Shown: piece by piece, positions 24,086 to 34,759 of the stretch
How positions within the stretch are numbered: position 1 is the first letter of the stretch
Layout: each line of letters begins with the position of its first letter
Assembly: GCA_009809945.1 (NCBI GenBank)
Contig: WTPW01000069.1
Coordinates: 292,642-356,641 of the forward strand
Direction of reading: 5' to 3'
Source: Gigaspora margarita
Taxonomy: Eukaryota; Glomeromycota; Glomeromycetes; Diversisporales; Gigasporaceae
DNA length: 64,000 bases
Notes under the pieces: model-generated
The model's input: the letters and a program-made list of their open reading frames with translations, nothing else
What the model was told of the DNA's origin: nothing
Databases searched by the model: none
Made by a program: the position numbers and the translations under genes

Positions 24086-25387
24086 TTCTGTATGAAAAAG
24101 CATGATCAATCACTGGCATATTTAGTTAAATATTTAATATTAGCATAAAGAAATTATTAGGTTTGATTAATAACTAGCCAGTAACTTCTGTTCCTGTACT
24201 CACGGGTTTTATAGAAACTGTAAAAGTAATAATATTATTTTGTAAAAGATATATATATAATGTATAATGTTTAATATAGTTTAGGAATTATTATTGTGAT
24301 TAAAATTTTTAATTAGTTAAGATTAAAAGTAGATTTATGATGATATAAATTACCTTGAGTGTTAATGATAATTGACAGCAATGAGTAAAATTATTGTCTT
24401 CATGTCTTCTGCTTAAATTTTTTCATAGTAAAAAAAAGGAATAATATATTATTAGTAATGAAATTCTATAGTAAAAGTATGAAATTGCTTAAACATTAAA
24501 TTATTTTGCTATTGATAATTATAAATTTTTGATGTGCCAGGGCAAGAAAAAAAGATGGTTTTTAGTAAAATTTTGATGACCAGAATAATTATCTCACTGA
24601 TCAAATTTTACTACTATTGAACCTTTCAAAATCAAATTGCATAGTAGATAAATTTTGTATCGGAATTGAGAAGTTTTCGGATTTGAAACATTGTATTGTG
24701 AACTATTAGGTTATATAATGGAAACAATGTTGATAGATTAATTTTTTATCAGATTTGAGTTATCGATTTTTTGACAGGAACGGTTTGAGAAGTTTAATAG
24801 TATTTGATTTATCTTAATCATGATTCATTCAGTTAAAGATTTTTCACTAAACATCTTCGACAACCAGCATACAATAAGCCAGTTACCAAATGAATGAATC
24901 TCTTGGTAGTTTTGACCAAGACGTTGTACAACTCAAATGAATACTATACTAACTTTGGCAAAACAAATCTCAAGAAAATCTTACATTTGCTCTTAAAGTT
25001 TGTTATTTTTTAATCTAACTTGATGTAAAATTACTTAACATGCATAATTTTAGCATAGATTGAAACTCAAATCTTGAATAATAAAGTTTACATAAGTTTA
25101 ATTAAGAATATAATTTATTAAAGTTAGTTGAAGTTTTTTACATCTTTGTTATGTTACAAAACATCAATTTATTATGAAAATCAAAGGAGAAATGTCCGGT
25201 GCCTACCTAATATAGCTCGCTAAAACCAAAATAATAGTTAAACCAATTATATAAAATAAATAGTTATATTGTATTTATAACTCTATTAAATGTTGCAAGC
25301 TCAGACCTATTTTTAAATTTTACAAGAATGACTGCTATCTTTCGACATAATGATTACAATCAAAATTCTAAGACTTCGCTATCCAAA
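24086..25387. other. Intergenic stretch between convergent TPR loci
   Basis: AT-rich with no recognised gene or repeat. It must hold the 3' untranslated region of the kinase-TPR gene (minus strand), but I cannot place a polyadenylation site with confidence. Confidence 0.4.
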
Positions 25388-27995
25388 CTATGATTTTTTT
25401 TTTAATGTAGGAGCAATAATTTTATCAGATATAATTTTTATTGCAGATGATTCTTTATGGTTATTCATTATTCGACAAGTTTCTTCACGCTGACTTAAAA
25501 CAAATGCATTATTTGGTTCAATTTCTAATGATCTATTTAAATCAGCCAACGATTTCATCATGCGATAAGTTAATCCACGAATACCTAAAGCACCTGCATA
25601 ATTTGGTTCGATTTCTAATGATTTGTTTAAATCTGCAAGTGATTCTTCATATTTTTTCATAATGCGATAAACTTCACCACGTATCATTAAAATAAATGCA
25701 TCATTTGGTTCGATTTCTAACGATTTGTTTAAATCTGCAAGTGATTCTTCATATTTATCCATCATATAATAAGTTGCACAACGGCTTCTTATAGCAAATG
25801 CATTATTTGGTTCGATTTCTAACGATATGTTTAAATCTGCAAGTGATTCTTCATATTTATCCATCACACGATAAATTCCACTGCGACCGATTAACGCCCA
25901 TGCGTTATTTGGTTCGATGTCTAATAATTTGGTTAAATCTGCAAGTAAATCCTCATATTTATCCATCATATAATATGTTACACTACGACTCCTTAAAGCA
26001 AATGCATCATTTGGTTCGATTTCTAACGATTTGTTTAAATCTGCAAGTGATTCTTTATATTTTTTCATCAAATAATAAGTTGCACCACGACGACTTAACG
26101 CCCACGCGTTATTTGGTTCTACTTCCAACGATTTATTTAAATCTGCAAGTGATTCTTCATATTTACACATCGTGCAATAAGTTGCACCGCGACGACTTAA
26201 CGCAAATGCATCATTTGGTTCGATTTCTAATGATTTATTTAAATCAGCCAACGATTCTTCATATTTATTCATCATTCGATAAGTATTTCCACGATTTTTT
26301 AACGCAAATGCATCCCTTGATTCAATTTCTAATGATCTATCCAAATCTGCAAGTGATTCTTCATATTTTTTTAAATGATAGTATGCCGTACCACGATTTT
26401 TTAATGCAAAAGCATTATCTGGTTCTATTTCTAATGATTTATTAAAATCTACAAGTGAATCTTTATATCTATTCATCATTCGATAAATTTCTCCACGGCT
26501 GATCAATATCTTTACATTATTTGGATCGATTTCTAATAATTTATTTAAATCTAAAAGTCTTTTTTCATAATTGCCAATTTCATCATCTTGAATTAAAATT
26601 TTCTGTGTTGAATCAGAAATAAATAGACTTGAATTACTGTGATTAACCGAATGAATTGGTTCATGAACTTTTAATTTATTAAAACATTGATCAATTTTAT
26701 TTATATCATGATCATTATTGTCGCTTAAATCTTTTAGGCGTAAAAAGACTTGCTGAATATCTGGTCGACTATCAGGATTATACTGCCAACAATCTATTAT
26801 TTATGATTAAAATTTATTAGTAAAGTTTATTTTCAAGATAAAAATACATTATATAAAATATATAAAAATATATTAAGTAAAACAATATATTAAATAATAA
26901 ACAAAAGTATATTAATTAAAAATATATTAAATAAAAATATATAATATTTTACCTGTATAGATCTCGATATATGCAGGCGGGGTTCCTTCGATATGGTTTT
27001 CTCGACGACCATTTTTAATCTCACCAGCTAATAATACAAGCTGATATGGTTCAATATCATCCTTAAAAGGTGGGTAGCCGCTAGATATTTCCCACATAAG
27101 AATGCCAATACTATATATATCTGATTTTTTATTGAATTTAAATATTTTTTTTCCGTGTCTTGTTCCTTCAAAACTCTGAGGGTCTGTATATGGAATAATT
27201 CCACCAAATTTTTGATTTGAATTGGTCGCTTCATCCAATCGTCTCGAAAGTCCAAAGTCTGTAAGCTTAATATTCTTTTGATGAACAAGTATATTATTTG
27301 AATGCTTTTAAAATTATAAATACATATAAGTCTTAAGAAGATAATAAAATCATAAGTAATAAAATTGAAAAAATTACCAGATCACAATGTATTATACCTT
27401 CGACATGCAAGCATTTAATGGCTCTAGCAATTTGTAGCGCAAAATTAATCTTATCATGCCAAGAAAGATTCTTAAAGTTATTTCGCAAATACGATCTTAA
27501 AGTTCCACTATCAGCGTATTCAAGAACGAACATATAATGCGTGAAGTTTAAATTCTGTTTATCTATAAGTTCAAATAAGTGAGATTTATCTATTTCAAAA
27601 GAATTCAAATTATGAATTAAATTAGAGATTTTTACCTTCATTCTTCGTAACACCATGTATATGTATAATATTAGAATCCATGTTAGCTCTACAATGTAAT
27701 TTAAGCTATTGAAATTTATAATTTATAGCAAATGAATAATACTATTTTTGTATGAATATAAAAATCTAATAATATATAAGCCAATTACCTCATTAACAAT
27801 TTCTTTGATAGTTATGTGATTACCTTTAAATGACTTTAATGCGACAGTAATTTCATTGTCCTTGAAAGTTGCACGATACACTTTTCCATAACCACCTTCT
27901 CCAATCAATTCAAGATCCTTGAAGCGTGTATAATCGTAAAATTTAACCTGTCCTTCAACAATGCATTTTTGAATTAGATCCTCTGACGGGTTCAT
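25388..27995 (-). CDS. Protein kinase fused to a C-terminal TPR array (five exons)
   Basis: Exons on the minus strand: 27,995-27,789; 27,705-27,636; 27,589-27,378; 27,304-26,953; 26,793-25,388. All introns are GT-AG (83, 46, 73 and 159 nt) and phases agree, giving 748 codons. The kinase domain spans about residues 25-295: glycine loop IGEGGYGKVYRA (31-42), VALK lysine K54, LEYADSGTL (115-123), catalytic loop HCDLHSNN (160-167), DFG (179-181), then DIYSIGILMWEISSG and CWQYNPDSRP. The usual HRD is HCD, while lysine, catalytic Asp and DFG are present, so activity is possible. About residues 360-735 hold some eleven 34-residue TPR units of the form LEIEPNNAFALxxRGxxYRM; the tenth lacks about five residues. 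TPRs normally bind partner proteins. Such kinase-repeat fusions are expanded in arbuscular mycorrhizal fungi and are presumed signalling proteins. An additional upstream exon cannot be excluded. Confidence 0.88.
25430..26590 (-). repeat. 102-bp tandem coding repeat (TPR units)
   Basis: The last exon is built of about eleven 102-bp units, recognisable by the repeated antisense string TTTGGTTCGATTTCTAA and the ATTTAAATCTGCAAGTGATT that follows. High similarity between units 2-9 suggests recent expansion or gene conversion. The unit near 25,550 is about 15 bp short. Confidence 0.85.
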
Positions 27996-28245
27996 ATTTA
28001 ATAACTTAACATAAAAAAAATCGTAAATCCTACAAAATTTGTAAAATATATATTGCTATAAATGTATTTTTACAGTAGATTTACAATAGGAATAGTGATG
28101 ATAATCAGAAGTTATAATTTATTTAGTATAAAGAGTCCTTTATTCAAGATCCGTTAGTATGAATATCATGGTTGTTAGTGGAGTAGCATACTTCGAACAA
28201 CAGGTTACGCTCCGATTTAAAATATAGTACAGCGTGGTAGCACGA
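27996..28245 (-). promoter_or_regulatory. Presumed upstream region of the kinase-TPR gene
   Basis: This 250-bp AT-rich stretch separates the assigned ATG from the transposon nest at 28,254. It should contain the promoter by position only; I see no diagnostic motif. Confidence 0.3.
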
Positions 28246-28637
28246 GTGTGACCCAATGTTTCGGCCGAAACCTCCCGAAACGTTTCGACCCTGGAGTTTC
28301 AGTATCACACAAAATCCGAAACTTCCGAAATTGCCGAAACTTCCCAATTGCCGAAACCTCTAAAATGGGCGAAACCTTCCGAAACTGGACGAAACCGAAA
28401 CTTCCGAAACCTCCAAAACCTAATCTTCTGAAACTTCCGAAACTGTGTGAGTCGTCCGAAACTTCCTAAACTTAGCAAATAAAAAATAAAAAATAAAAAT
28501 AAAAAAGAAATATTCCCGCAAACTTGAGAACCTTAAATATAATAAAAATCCCCCGAAATCCGAAACATTCAGAATAAAAAAAACGGGTTATTACAGTAAA
28601 TGACATTTAGGCCGTTTGAATTTAACTTCACCCCAGC

Positions 28638-29087
28638 CAGGGTTGGCAATGGATATACTCCATTGAAAAAATTGCAAACCAATGGAGCCAATGGAACCAA
28701 TGAAACTGAAATAGAGCCAATGGAATTAGTTATAAGATATTGTCACGGCCGATGCTGAAGTTGGCTGATGCTGAAGCTATGGGGTCTCATTTGAAACTAT
28801 AAACCCTGCTGAAATCCATATATATTCTATAAATATGAAATCCATACCTAAACCCTACCCTAACCCTATAAGACAAAAACAAAAAAAAACATCCAAAAAA
28901 ATTTTTAAATTTTATATCAAAATAGGTCATAGCTTCAGCATCAGCCGTGACAGTTATTAACAAATACTATATTATAAGCTAGTTGGCCTCCATTGGCTCC
29001 ATTAGCAAATTATTCTCAATGGAGCAATGGAGTGATACCAATGGAGTTGTTTTCCATTCACCCCAATGGATAAATGTGCCAACCATG
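28638..29087. mobile_element. hAT-type element (nest level 3)
   Basis: CAGGGTTGGCAATGGATA faces ATCCA...TGCCAACCATG, with direct repeat CCCCAGC on both sides (28,631-28,637 and 29,088-29,094). The interior is rich in CAATGGAGCCAATGGA-type repeats in both orientations. It is split by the palindromic MITE at 28,742. Confidence 0.7.
28742..28950. mobile_element. Palindromic MITE with telomere-like core, copy 2 (nest level 4)
   Basis: The arms contain GCTGATGCTGAAGCTATG and its reverse complement CATAGCTTCAGCATCAGC. The core has ACCCTACCCTAACCCTA. The flanks AAGATATT and CAGTTATT match at only 5/8, so this is probably the oldest copy or one with altered flanks. Confidence 0.65.
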
Positions 29088-29629
29088 CCCCAGCTGAAGT
29101 CTCCCCCGCAAAATGAACAACTAATCAAAACACTGGATGACTCTAACCAATCACCTGATTCGCATCAACCAATGAAATTGGCACATCTTTGTTCATTTTT
29201 ATATGTTCGTTTCATATGTTCGTTTCATATGTTCGTTTCATTTTACCCCCTCCCTCCCTCCCGAGAGTCCTGGAAAGTGATGTTAACCGAATGATCAACT
29301 TCAAACGGCCTTATGCTCGCTATTTCACATAATGCGGATTCTCTCGTGATTTTATTTGCTATTGGTTTCTGTCGGAACTTCGCTTTAGCCCGAAAAACTG
29401 GCATAATTCCGAATTTTAAGATCCTACCTATTTCCGAAATCCACTTTTGCTTATCATTTATATGATATTTATTGATTATTAGTTTCGAAAATTTCGGAAG
29501 TTTCGCCAATTTCGGAAGTTTTGGAAGTTTCGGAAGTTTCGTCCAGTTTTGGAGGTTTCGGAAGTTTGGCTTTTGGCGAAACTAAGTTTCGGCAGTTTCG
29601 GAAGCTTCGGCCGAAACACTGGTGTGACC

Positions 29630-30425
29630 AAGAACAGAGTGGCACGTAATCCAAAATGGTTCGGGGAATGGTGTTCATAGGACGACATTCGTATGATTGG
29701 CTAATTTTGGTAGATCTACCCGTGATTTCCCGTGATAATTAACCAATTAAATCAATCAAAAAATTAATTTTGCAAGTAAACTTTTATTATTATTATTAGC
29801 GAAGTTTTATATTTAATTTTATATTTAAATCGCAATTCTATTTTATTTTCAATCATTACAATCCCTACTAAAGATGCACCATACCCCTATTTCATATAGT
29901 CAAAGAAACAATACCGCGCGTATACACTTTATTGATCTGCTACTAAAGTAAACCCAAAGCACGATTATAACTGTTTACCCAATGATTAAACTCTGTAATA
30001 TTAATTAATACGCAAGATATGTAGTAAGTATTAAGTTAAAGTAACATGCAGACGGTATTTTTGCGTCATGTTTTTCAAGATCTAAAACTTACATCTAACG
30101 TCTCAATCAGCTTTTTTAGTTAACTATTTTCAACATTTAAGCTTTATGTATGGCTAGCATAGTAATGAATAGCGGAATATTTGCTTCTAAGTGAAGTTCT
30201 CAGGGATTTTGATTATTTTTTGATTATTTTGAACAATAAATACAAATGTTCTTTCGAAGCTAGAGATGGTCTTTATCGTGATTTTTTATTAGTGAAACGT
30301 TACATTCTCAAAAAGTACTTTAAACTATATAAATAAGTTACCCGGGCATTACCCGGGCAATTGATTTACATCAGCCAATCAAACGAATGTCGGCCTATGA
30401 GGCATGGTGCGGGAAAGCAGTGTAT
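29630..30425. other. Intergenic stretch
   Basis: No gene recognised. GGCACGT-like motifs begin near its start (29,640) and become frequent between 30.88 and 32.64 kb. Confidence 0.4.
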
Positions 30426-30433
30426 ATGCACGG

Positions 30434-30876
30434 TAGGGTGTCCAGGATTATGCGATGCGATATTATGCGCATAATTTGCTATTTTTCGCATCGCATATGC
30501 TTCGCATAAACAAGCAAAAAAAAGCATAAATCACGTGAATAAAAGTTGATTGGTTGTTGGGAATATGTTAACTTCATCCGGCAAGCTTTAAATTTGTAAT
30601 TTAGGTGACAGAGTGATGATAGAATGTAGGTCCCGAAAAGTTCCGATGTAGAAAATGAATGAACTTAAATTACGAGCATAGTTGGAGCAAAATTTTTGGT
30701 GAACGTCCGAAAAAATCCGAAAAACAGAACTAAAAGAATTAATTACATATAATAAAAATCGCATAATCGACCTAATTGATCGCATAATTTTAAATTTATT
30801 TCGCATCCATCGCATAATCAACCTCAGTTCGGCCGCATAATTTACCTCATCGCATCGCATAATCCTGGACACCCTA
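30434..30876 (+). mobile_element. 443-bp hAT-type element, copy A
   Basis: TAGGGTGTCCAGGATTATGC and GCATAATCCTGGACACCCTA are long, nearly perfect inverted ends, with TSD ATGCACGG at 30,426-30,433 and 30,877-30,884. Subterminal CGCATAAT/ATTATGCG motifs are dense at both ends. Copy B at 30,944 is the same length in opposite orientation; a third copy is at 35,568. Confidence 0.9.
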
Positions 30877-30943
30877 ATGCACGGGTTAGTACGGATCATG
30901 TGGCACGTATAGGCACGTTTTACGGTTAAAAATGACACTACGG

Positions 30944-31386
30944 TAGGGTGTCCAGGATTATGCGATGCGATGAGGTAAATTATGCGGCCGAACTGAGGTT
31001 GATTATGCGATGGATGCGAAATAAATTTAAAATTATGCGATCAATTAGGTCGATTATGCGATTTTTATTATATGTAATTAATTCTTTTAGTTCTGTTTTT
31101 CGGATTTTTTCGGACGTTCACCAAAAATTTTGCTCCAACTATGCTCGTAATTTAAGTTCATTCATTTTCCACATCGGAACTTTTCGGGACCTACATTCTA
31201 TCATCACTCTGTCACCTAAATTACAAATTTAAAGCTTGCCGGATGAAGTTAACATATTCCCAACAACCAATCAACTTTTATTCACGTGATTTATGCTTTT
31301 TTTTGCTTGTTTATGCGAAGCATATGCGATGCGAAAAATAGCAAATTATGCGCATAATATCGCATCGCATAATCCTGGACACCCTA
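30944..31386 (-). mobile_element. 443-bp hAT-type element, copy B (inverted)
   Basis: Nearly identical to copy A but reverse-complemented, with its own perfect 8-bp TSD CACTACGG (30,936-30,943 and 31,387-31,394). The pair is separated by 67 bp. Different TSDs prove two independent insertions, not an inverted duplication. Confidence 0.9.
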
Positions 31387-31889
31387 CACTACGGTAATGG
31401 GTGGCACGTTATATCACGTCACACGGAATGGCACGCATCAAATGACACGCATATGCACGTTGTACGTGATGGCACGTCTTAATTTCACGGAATGGCACAT
31501 GTTAAAAGTAACACGTGCTGGCTCATTTCATGAAGTACAATAAGAGCGAAGGATCACAACCGATTTCTTTTAAAAAAAATGCAATATCTCAAAAACTCAC
31601 AAGTAATCCTGCTCTGGATAACTTAAGGAAAAACAATCCTTGCAAGATTTTACACATTTGCAGTTGCTTTAGTTTCCTGATATGTACATACTCCAGTCCT
31701 CTTCTAATAAGATGTCTTTTGGAAAGCGGACCATAAATTTATGTTTACTTACCCGTACCATTCACGTGCCATCAGCTCCGTGTCAATTGGCTTAGTAAAC
31801 TGCTGCAAAAGGCACGTACGATTTACGTGATTTCACGTTAAATTGGCACAGGTATACGGATCAACACGCCCAGCTGTGCCCAGCTGTGG

Positions 31890-32232
31890 TAACTCTCCCA
31901 CAAAAAATTTTACCCCTCCCGTGACTTTTATCCAATGAAATCCCTTAGGATTAGGGTGAAATTAGGGTGAAGTCACGTTAGGGGGTAAACTCATTTATTG
32001 TCGCAGATTATAATGAAATCATATTATAATGAAATTTAGGGTCTCAATTTAAAAATATAAGCACTACTAAAATCTACCTATACTCTTTTTAAATAACCCT
32101 AACCCTAAAACCTAACTTAACTATAAAAAAAATCTAACAAAAAAAGGCTCAAAAAAATTTTAAAAATCGGAGTCAAATTTCATTATAATCCGATTTCATT
32201 ATAATCTGTCACATTTGTTAATGTTTTTGTGG
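31890..32232. mobile_element. Inverted-repeat MITE interrupted by a second MITE
   Basis: TCCCACAAAAAATTTTACCC at the left pairs with TTTTTGTGGGA at the right, and GTGACTT pairs with AAGTCAC inside. The element at 32,000-32,211 splits its right arm. Boundaries are approximate. Confidence 0.5.
32000..32211. mobile_element. Palindromic MITE with telomere-like core, copy 3
   Basis: GCAGATTATAATGAAAT faces ATTTCATTATAATCTG. The core contains AACCCTAACCCTAAAA. The 8-bp flanks CATTTATT and CATTTGTT match at 7/8. Confidence 0.75.
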
Positions 32233-32429
32233 GAAATCTATGGGCGTTAACACGTATACTTGCCGGACAAACCGGACAAACTCAAAACTCAAAAAAAAAC
32301 AATTGTTATTTACAAAAAATTAAATCAAACAAATAATCTTAATATTCTGCAAATATATTATATATAGCTATAAGAATATATATCAATTGTTTAAATAAGA
32401 ATTATTAACAAAGTTTTTGAGAAATTAGT

Positions 32430-32535
32430 TTGACCAGAGTTTGGGATTTGGGCGCGGACAAACCCAAACTATAATAGTTTGGGATTTGGGCGCGGACAAA
32501 CCCAAACTATAATAGTTTGGGATTTGGGCGGCAAC
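32430..32535 (+). repeat. Tandem repeat with ATTTGGGCGCGGACAAACCC units
   Basis: About two and a half units of AGTTTGGGATTTGGGCGCGG followed by ACAAACCCAAACTATAAT. GTTTGGG and CCCAAAC within a unit are inverted, so each unit can form a hairpin. Confidence 0.75.
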
Positions 32536-32816
32536 TATATTAACACGGCCCGCCGATTCTCGTGCCAACTCGAACCATGCACGTGCAAACCCGGTCCATA
32601 GCACGTGCCACTCGACCACGTGCCTATACACTGTTTTTCCGTGCGATCCCGGACCACTTTTCTTACAGGGAATACTGTATCACATAGTATGTTGAACAAG
32701 TACGTACAGTAGCCGACAATAGCAACGCCCGAATTTTTATTAAATATAAAATTTCTATTTATTTAATTTTACATCAAATTTTTTTTATATTTATTTAATA
32801 TTTTACTGAACCCCTA

Positions 32817-33190
32817 CACCTGCTAAAGCGTCGATTCTTGAGTCTGCAACTGCATGAAGAACTGACATACTCAAACTTGCCCACTCCTCATTTTAGGCCG
32901 TCTATTGTATTTTACAATATTCCAGATGCTTCCTATGGGGTCAACTACATGAAGAACTGACACTCAAACTTGACCATGCCTCCTTTAAGACCGCCTTAAG
33001 CCTATCCTTATCTCTTAGAAAGTCTTCACGATTCGAATATTGTACTGTATTTTACAATGTTCCAAATGCTTCCTATAAGGTTAAGGTCAGGAATCGTGAT
33101 GGCCAATCCATATAATTGGGTTTTTTTTATCTGGCACCTTATGAACAGGGGTTTGTCATGTTGAAATACGGATTAACAAACATACAGTAG
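32817..33190 (-). pseudogene. Tc1/mariner transposase C-terminal remnant
   Basis: On the minus strand the peptide IPDLNLIGSIWNIVKY corresponds to the Tc1/mariner signature PDLNPIExxW near the third catalytic acid. The acidic residue is Gly here. Other frames give DRLKAVLKEAWSSLS, the helix that normally follows. Frames shift at least twice, and a partial internal duplication repeats the CATGAAGAACTGACA to ATGCTTCCTAT segment. No terminal repeats could be assigned. Confidence 0.75.
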
Positions 33191-33194
33191 CTCC

Positions 33195-33600
33195 TTTTAT
33201 TATATTTTTGTTTATTATCATATGTTGATTGATGCTTCGGCATTGTTTTTATTACAGTCAGATTTTATTTGATTTTTTTCTCTAAATCATTTTTACCAAA
33301 TACATCAAATCAAATAACAAATATTATCATCTTTATATGGTCCATATTATCGAATGACACCAATTTCACATAACTTAAATTTTTCGTATAGTTTTAATAG
33401 CTATTATCTGCTATAATTTTAATAGTTAACTATAGTATAGCTTAATAGTTAACTAACTACAATTTTTACAGTTATCTATAGTTATCTATATTTCAAATAG
33501 TTAACTACAGTTAACTGCAATGTCGAATATTTAATTGTTCAAGTAGTTGATCCGAATTAAACAAAAATACGGATATCAAACAGTTATCCGGATAATTAGG
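33195..33600. other. AT-rich stretch with AACTATAGTTA motifs
   Basis: Short degenerate repeats of AGTTAACTATAGTTA-type sequence occupy 33,390-33,540. No gene seen. Confidence 0.45.
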
Positions 33601-34750
33601 TTCCACAATAGCAATAGTAGTGCAAGGACCTCATATTGTGATCAAGCTCCACGGCTGCAATAACAGTGCAAGGACCTCATTGTTGATGATTGAGCTCCAC
33701 GGCCGCAGTAGTAGCGCAAGAATTTCATATTTGATGTTTAAGCTCCACGGCTGCGATAGCAGTGTAAAGACCTCATATTATGTTTAAGGTCTGGGGCTGT
33801 GATAATCGCGCAAGGACCTCATATTGTGATTAGGCTCCACGACTACAGTAGTCTCATATTAAGTTAAAGCTCCGCGACTGACAATAGCAAGGCAATGATC
33901 TCATGTTGTGATTAGGCTCCGCGGCTGCGATCGCAGCACAAGGATCTCTCATATTATGTTTAGGCTTCGCGGCTACAATAGTATTGCAAGGATCTCATAT
34001 TTGCTGTTTAGGCTCCATGGCTGCGATAGCATTGCAAGGACCCCTGATTATGTTTGGGTTTCGTGGCTGCGATAGCAGCGCAAGAACTTCATGTTGTGAT
34101 TAGGCTCCACAGCTGCGATAGCAGTGCAAGTAGGGATGTTACGGTCCGTCCTGGTTCGGTCTTAGTTCAAAAGACCTGTCAAGGTAGCAGACCATAGATC
34201 AGACCAAGGTTCATGAACTGGTCAATAAATCAATCCCGTTCTGTTCAGTTCGGGACCAGACCTGTACCGGACCACCAACTTATAAGAGTGCATAATTTAA
34301 GCATTTATTATATAAAAACAACTGCTATTTGCGCTTGCAATATTATTCAAACTTTTATCTTTGCTAGGATTGTTTATAACAATAATGCGAAATGATGGTT
34401 CTTTTGCAATAGTGATGGATATTAATATTATTGGTGTTGCAATAAAGCTTACTACAAATCAAGATCGCTTTATATGCAAAATACCAAGTGTGATAGTATT
34501 TTCTTATAATGAAAAATAAAAATACAGATACTTCTCATAATTATTTCCATGCTTTTATTTGATTATATAATCGTGATATTTATATGGACCGACTATGAAC
34601 CGGTCTTAATTTTTGAACCAAGAACCATTTGGACTGGTTCAAATAACCGGTCCGGGCCACGGTCCTTATGGGACCATAACATCCCTAAGTACATGGACCT
34701 CAGTTTGTAGTTAGGCTCCGCGGCTGCAAAAGTAGTGCAAGGACCTATGG
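33600..34750 (+). repeat. 46-bp satellite array (about 12 units)
   Basis: Units follow GCAAGGACCTCATATTGTGA then TTAGGCTCCACGGCTGCGATAGCAGT, with 5-30% apparent variation between units and some shortened. It is noticeably richer in G and C than the surroundings. A 557-bp hAT-type element interrupts it. A single degenerate monomer in inverted orientation lies near 54.03-54.08 kb. Confidence 0.85.
34131..34687. mobile_element. hAT-type element inserted in the satellite
   Basis: TAGGGATGTTACGGTCC and GGACCATAACATCCCTA are inverted ends, and AGTGCAAG (34,123-34,130) and AGTACATG (34,688-34,695) are a 6/8-matching TSD. GGTCCGG and ACCGGTC-type subterminal motifs are dense at both ends. Removing the element and one flank restores a standard satellite unit. 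Confidence 0.8.
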
Positions 34751-34759
34751 GTAAGTGAT

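Larger units (their letters stand above)
28610..29310. mobile_element. Harbinger-like element, TTA duplication (nest level 2)
   Basis: The ends GGCCGTTTGAA and TTCAAACGGCC are perfect inverted repeats flanked by TTA on both sides (28,607-28,609 and 29,311-29,313), the signature of PIF/Harbinger insertions. The right arm carries CCTGGAAAGTGATGTTAACC, also seen at 2.85, 48.9 and 50.1 kb. It is split by the hAT-type insertion at 28,638. Confidence 0.8.
28254..29621. mobile_element. hAT-type element hosting three nested insertions
   Basis: The ends CAATGTTTCGGCCGAA and TTCGGCCGAAACACTG are flanked by a perfect 8-bp TSD GTGTGACC (28,246-28,253 and 29,622-29,629). About 200 bp inside each end is packed with GAAACTTCCGAAAC-type subterminal repeats, in opposite orientation at the two ends. 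The rest is nested elements plus flanking AT-rich DNA. No transposase is present. A decayed relative occurs at 62.40-62.51 kb. Confidence 0.85.
30881..32640. repeat. Region of dispersed GGCACGT motifs around the hAT-type copies
   Basis: Excluding the inserted elements, this stretch has many copies of GGCACGT, TGGCACG and CACGTG. GCGGGAAAGCAGTGTATA near 30,409 and TATACACTGTTTTTCCGTGC near 32,625 form a rough inverted pair, so the whole may be one large old element invaded by the others. I could not find a TSD. Confidence 0.4.

Noticed and set aside
25441..26445. Plus-strand open frames opposite the TPR exon
   Set aside because: They are antisense shadows of the 102-bp repeats and have no protein-like features.
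28983..29688. Several open frames with NFRNF/SETSETS repeats
   Set aside because: They come from the GAAACTTCCGAAAC and CAATGGAG subterminal repeats of nested transposons.
30588..31232. Two open frames around 95-115 codons
   Set aside because: They translate the inverted pair of 443-bp hAT-type elements (same peptide from both copies) and derive from non-coding transposon sequence.
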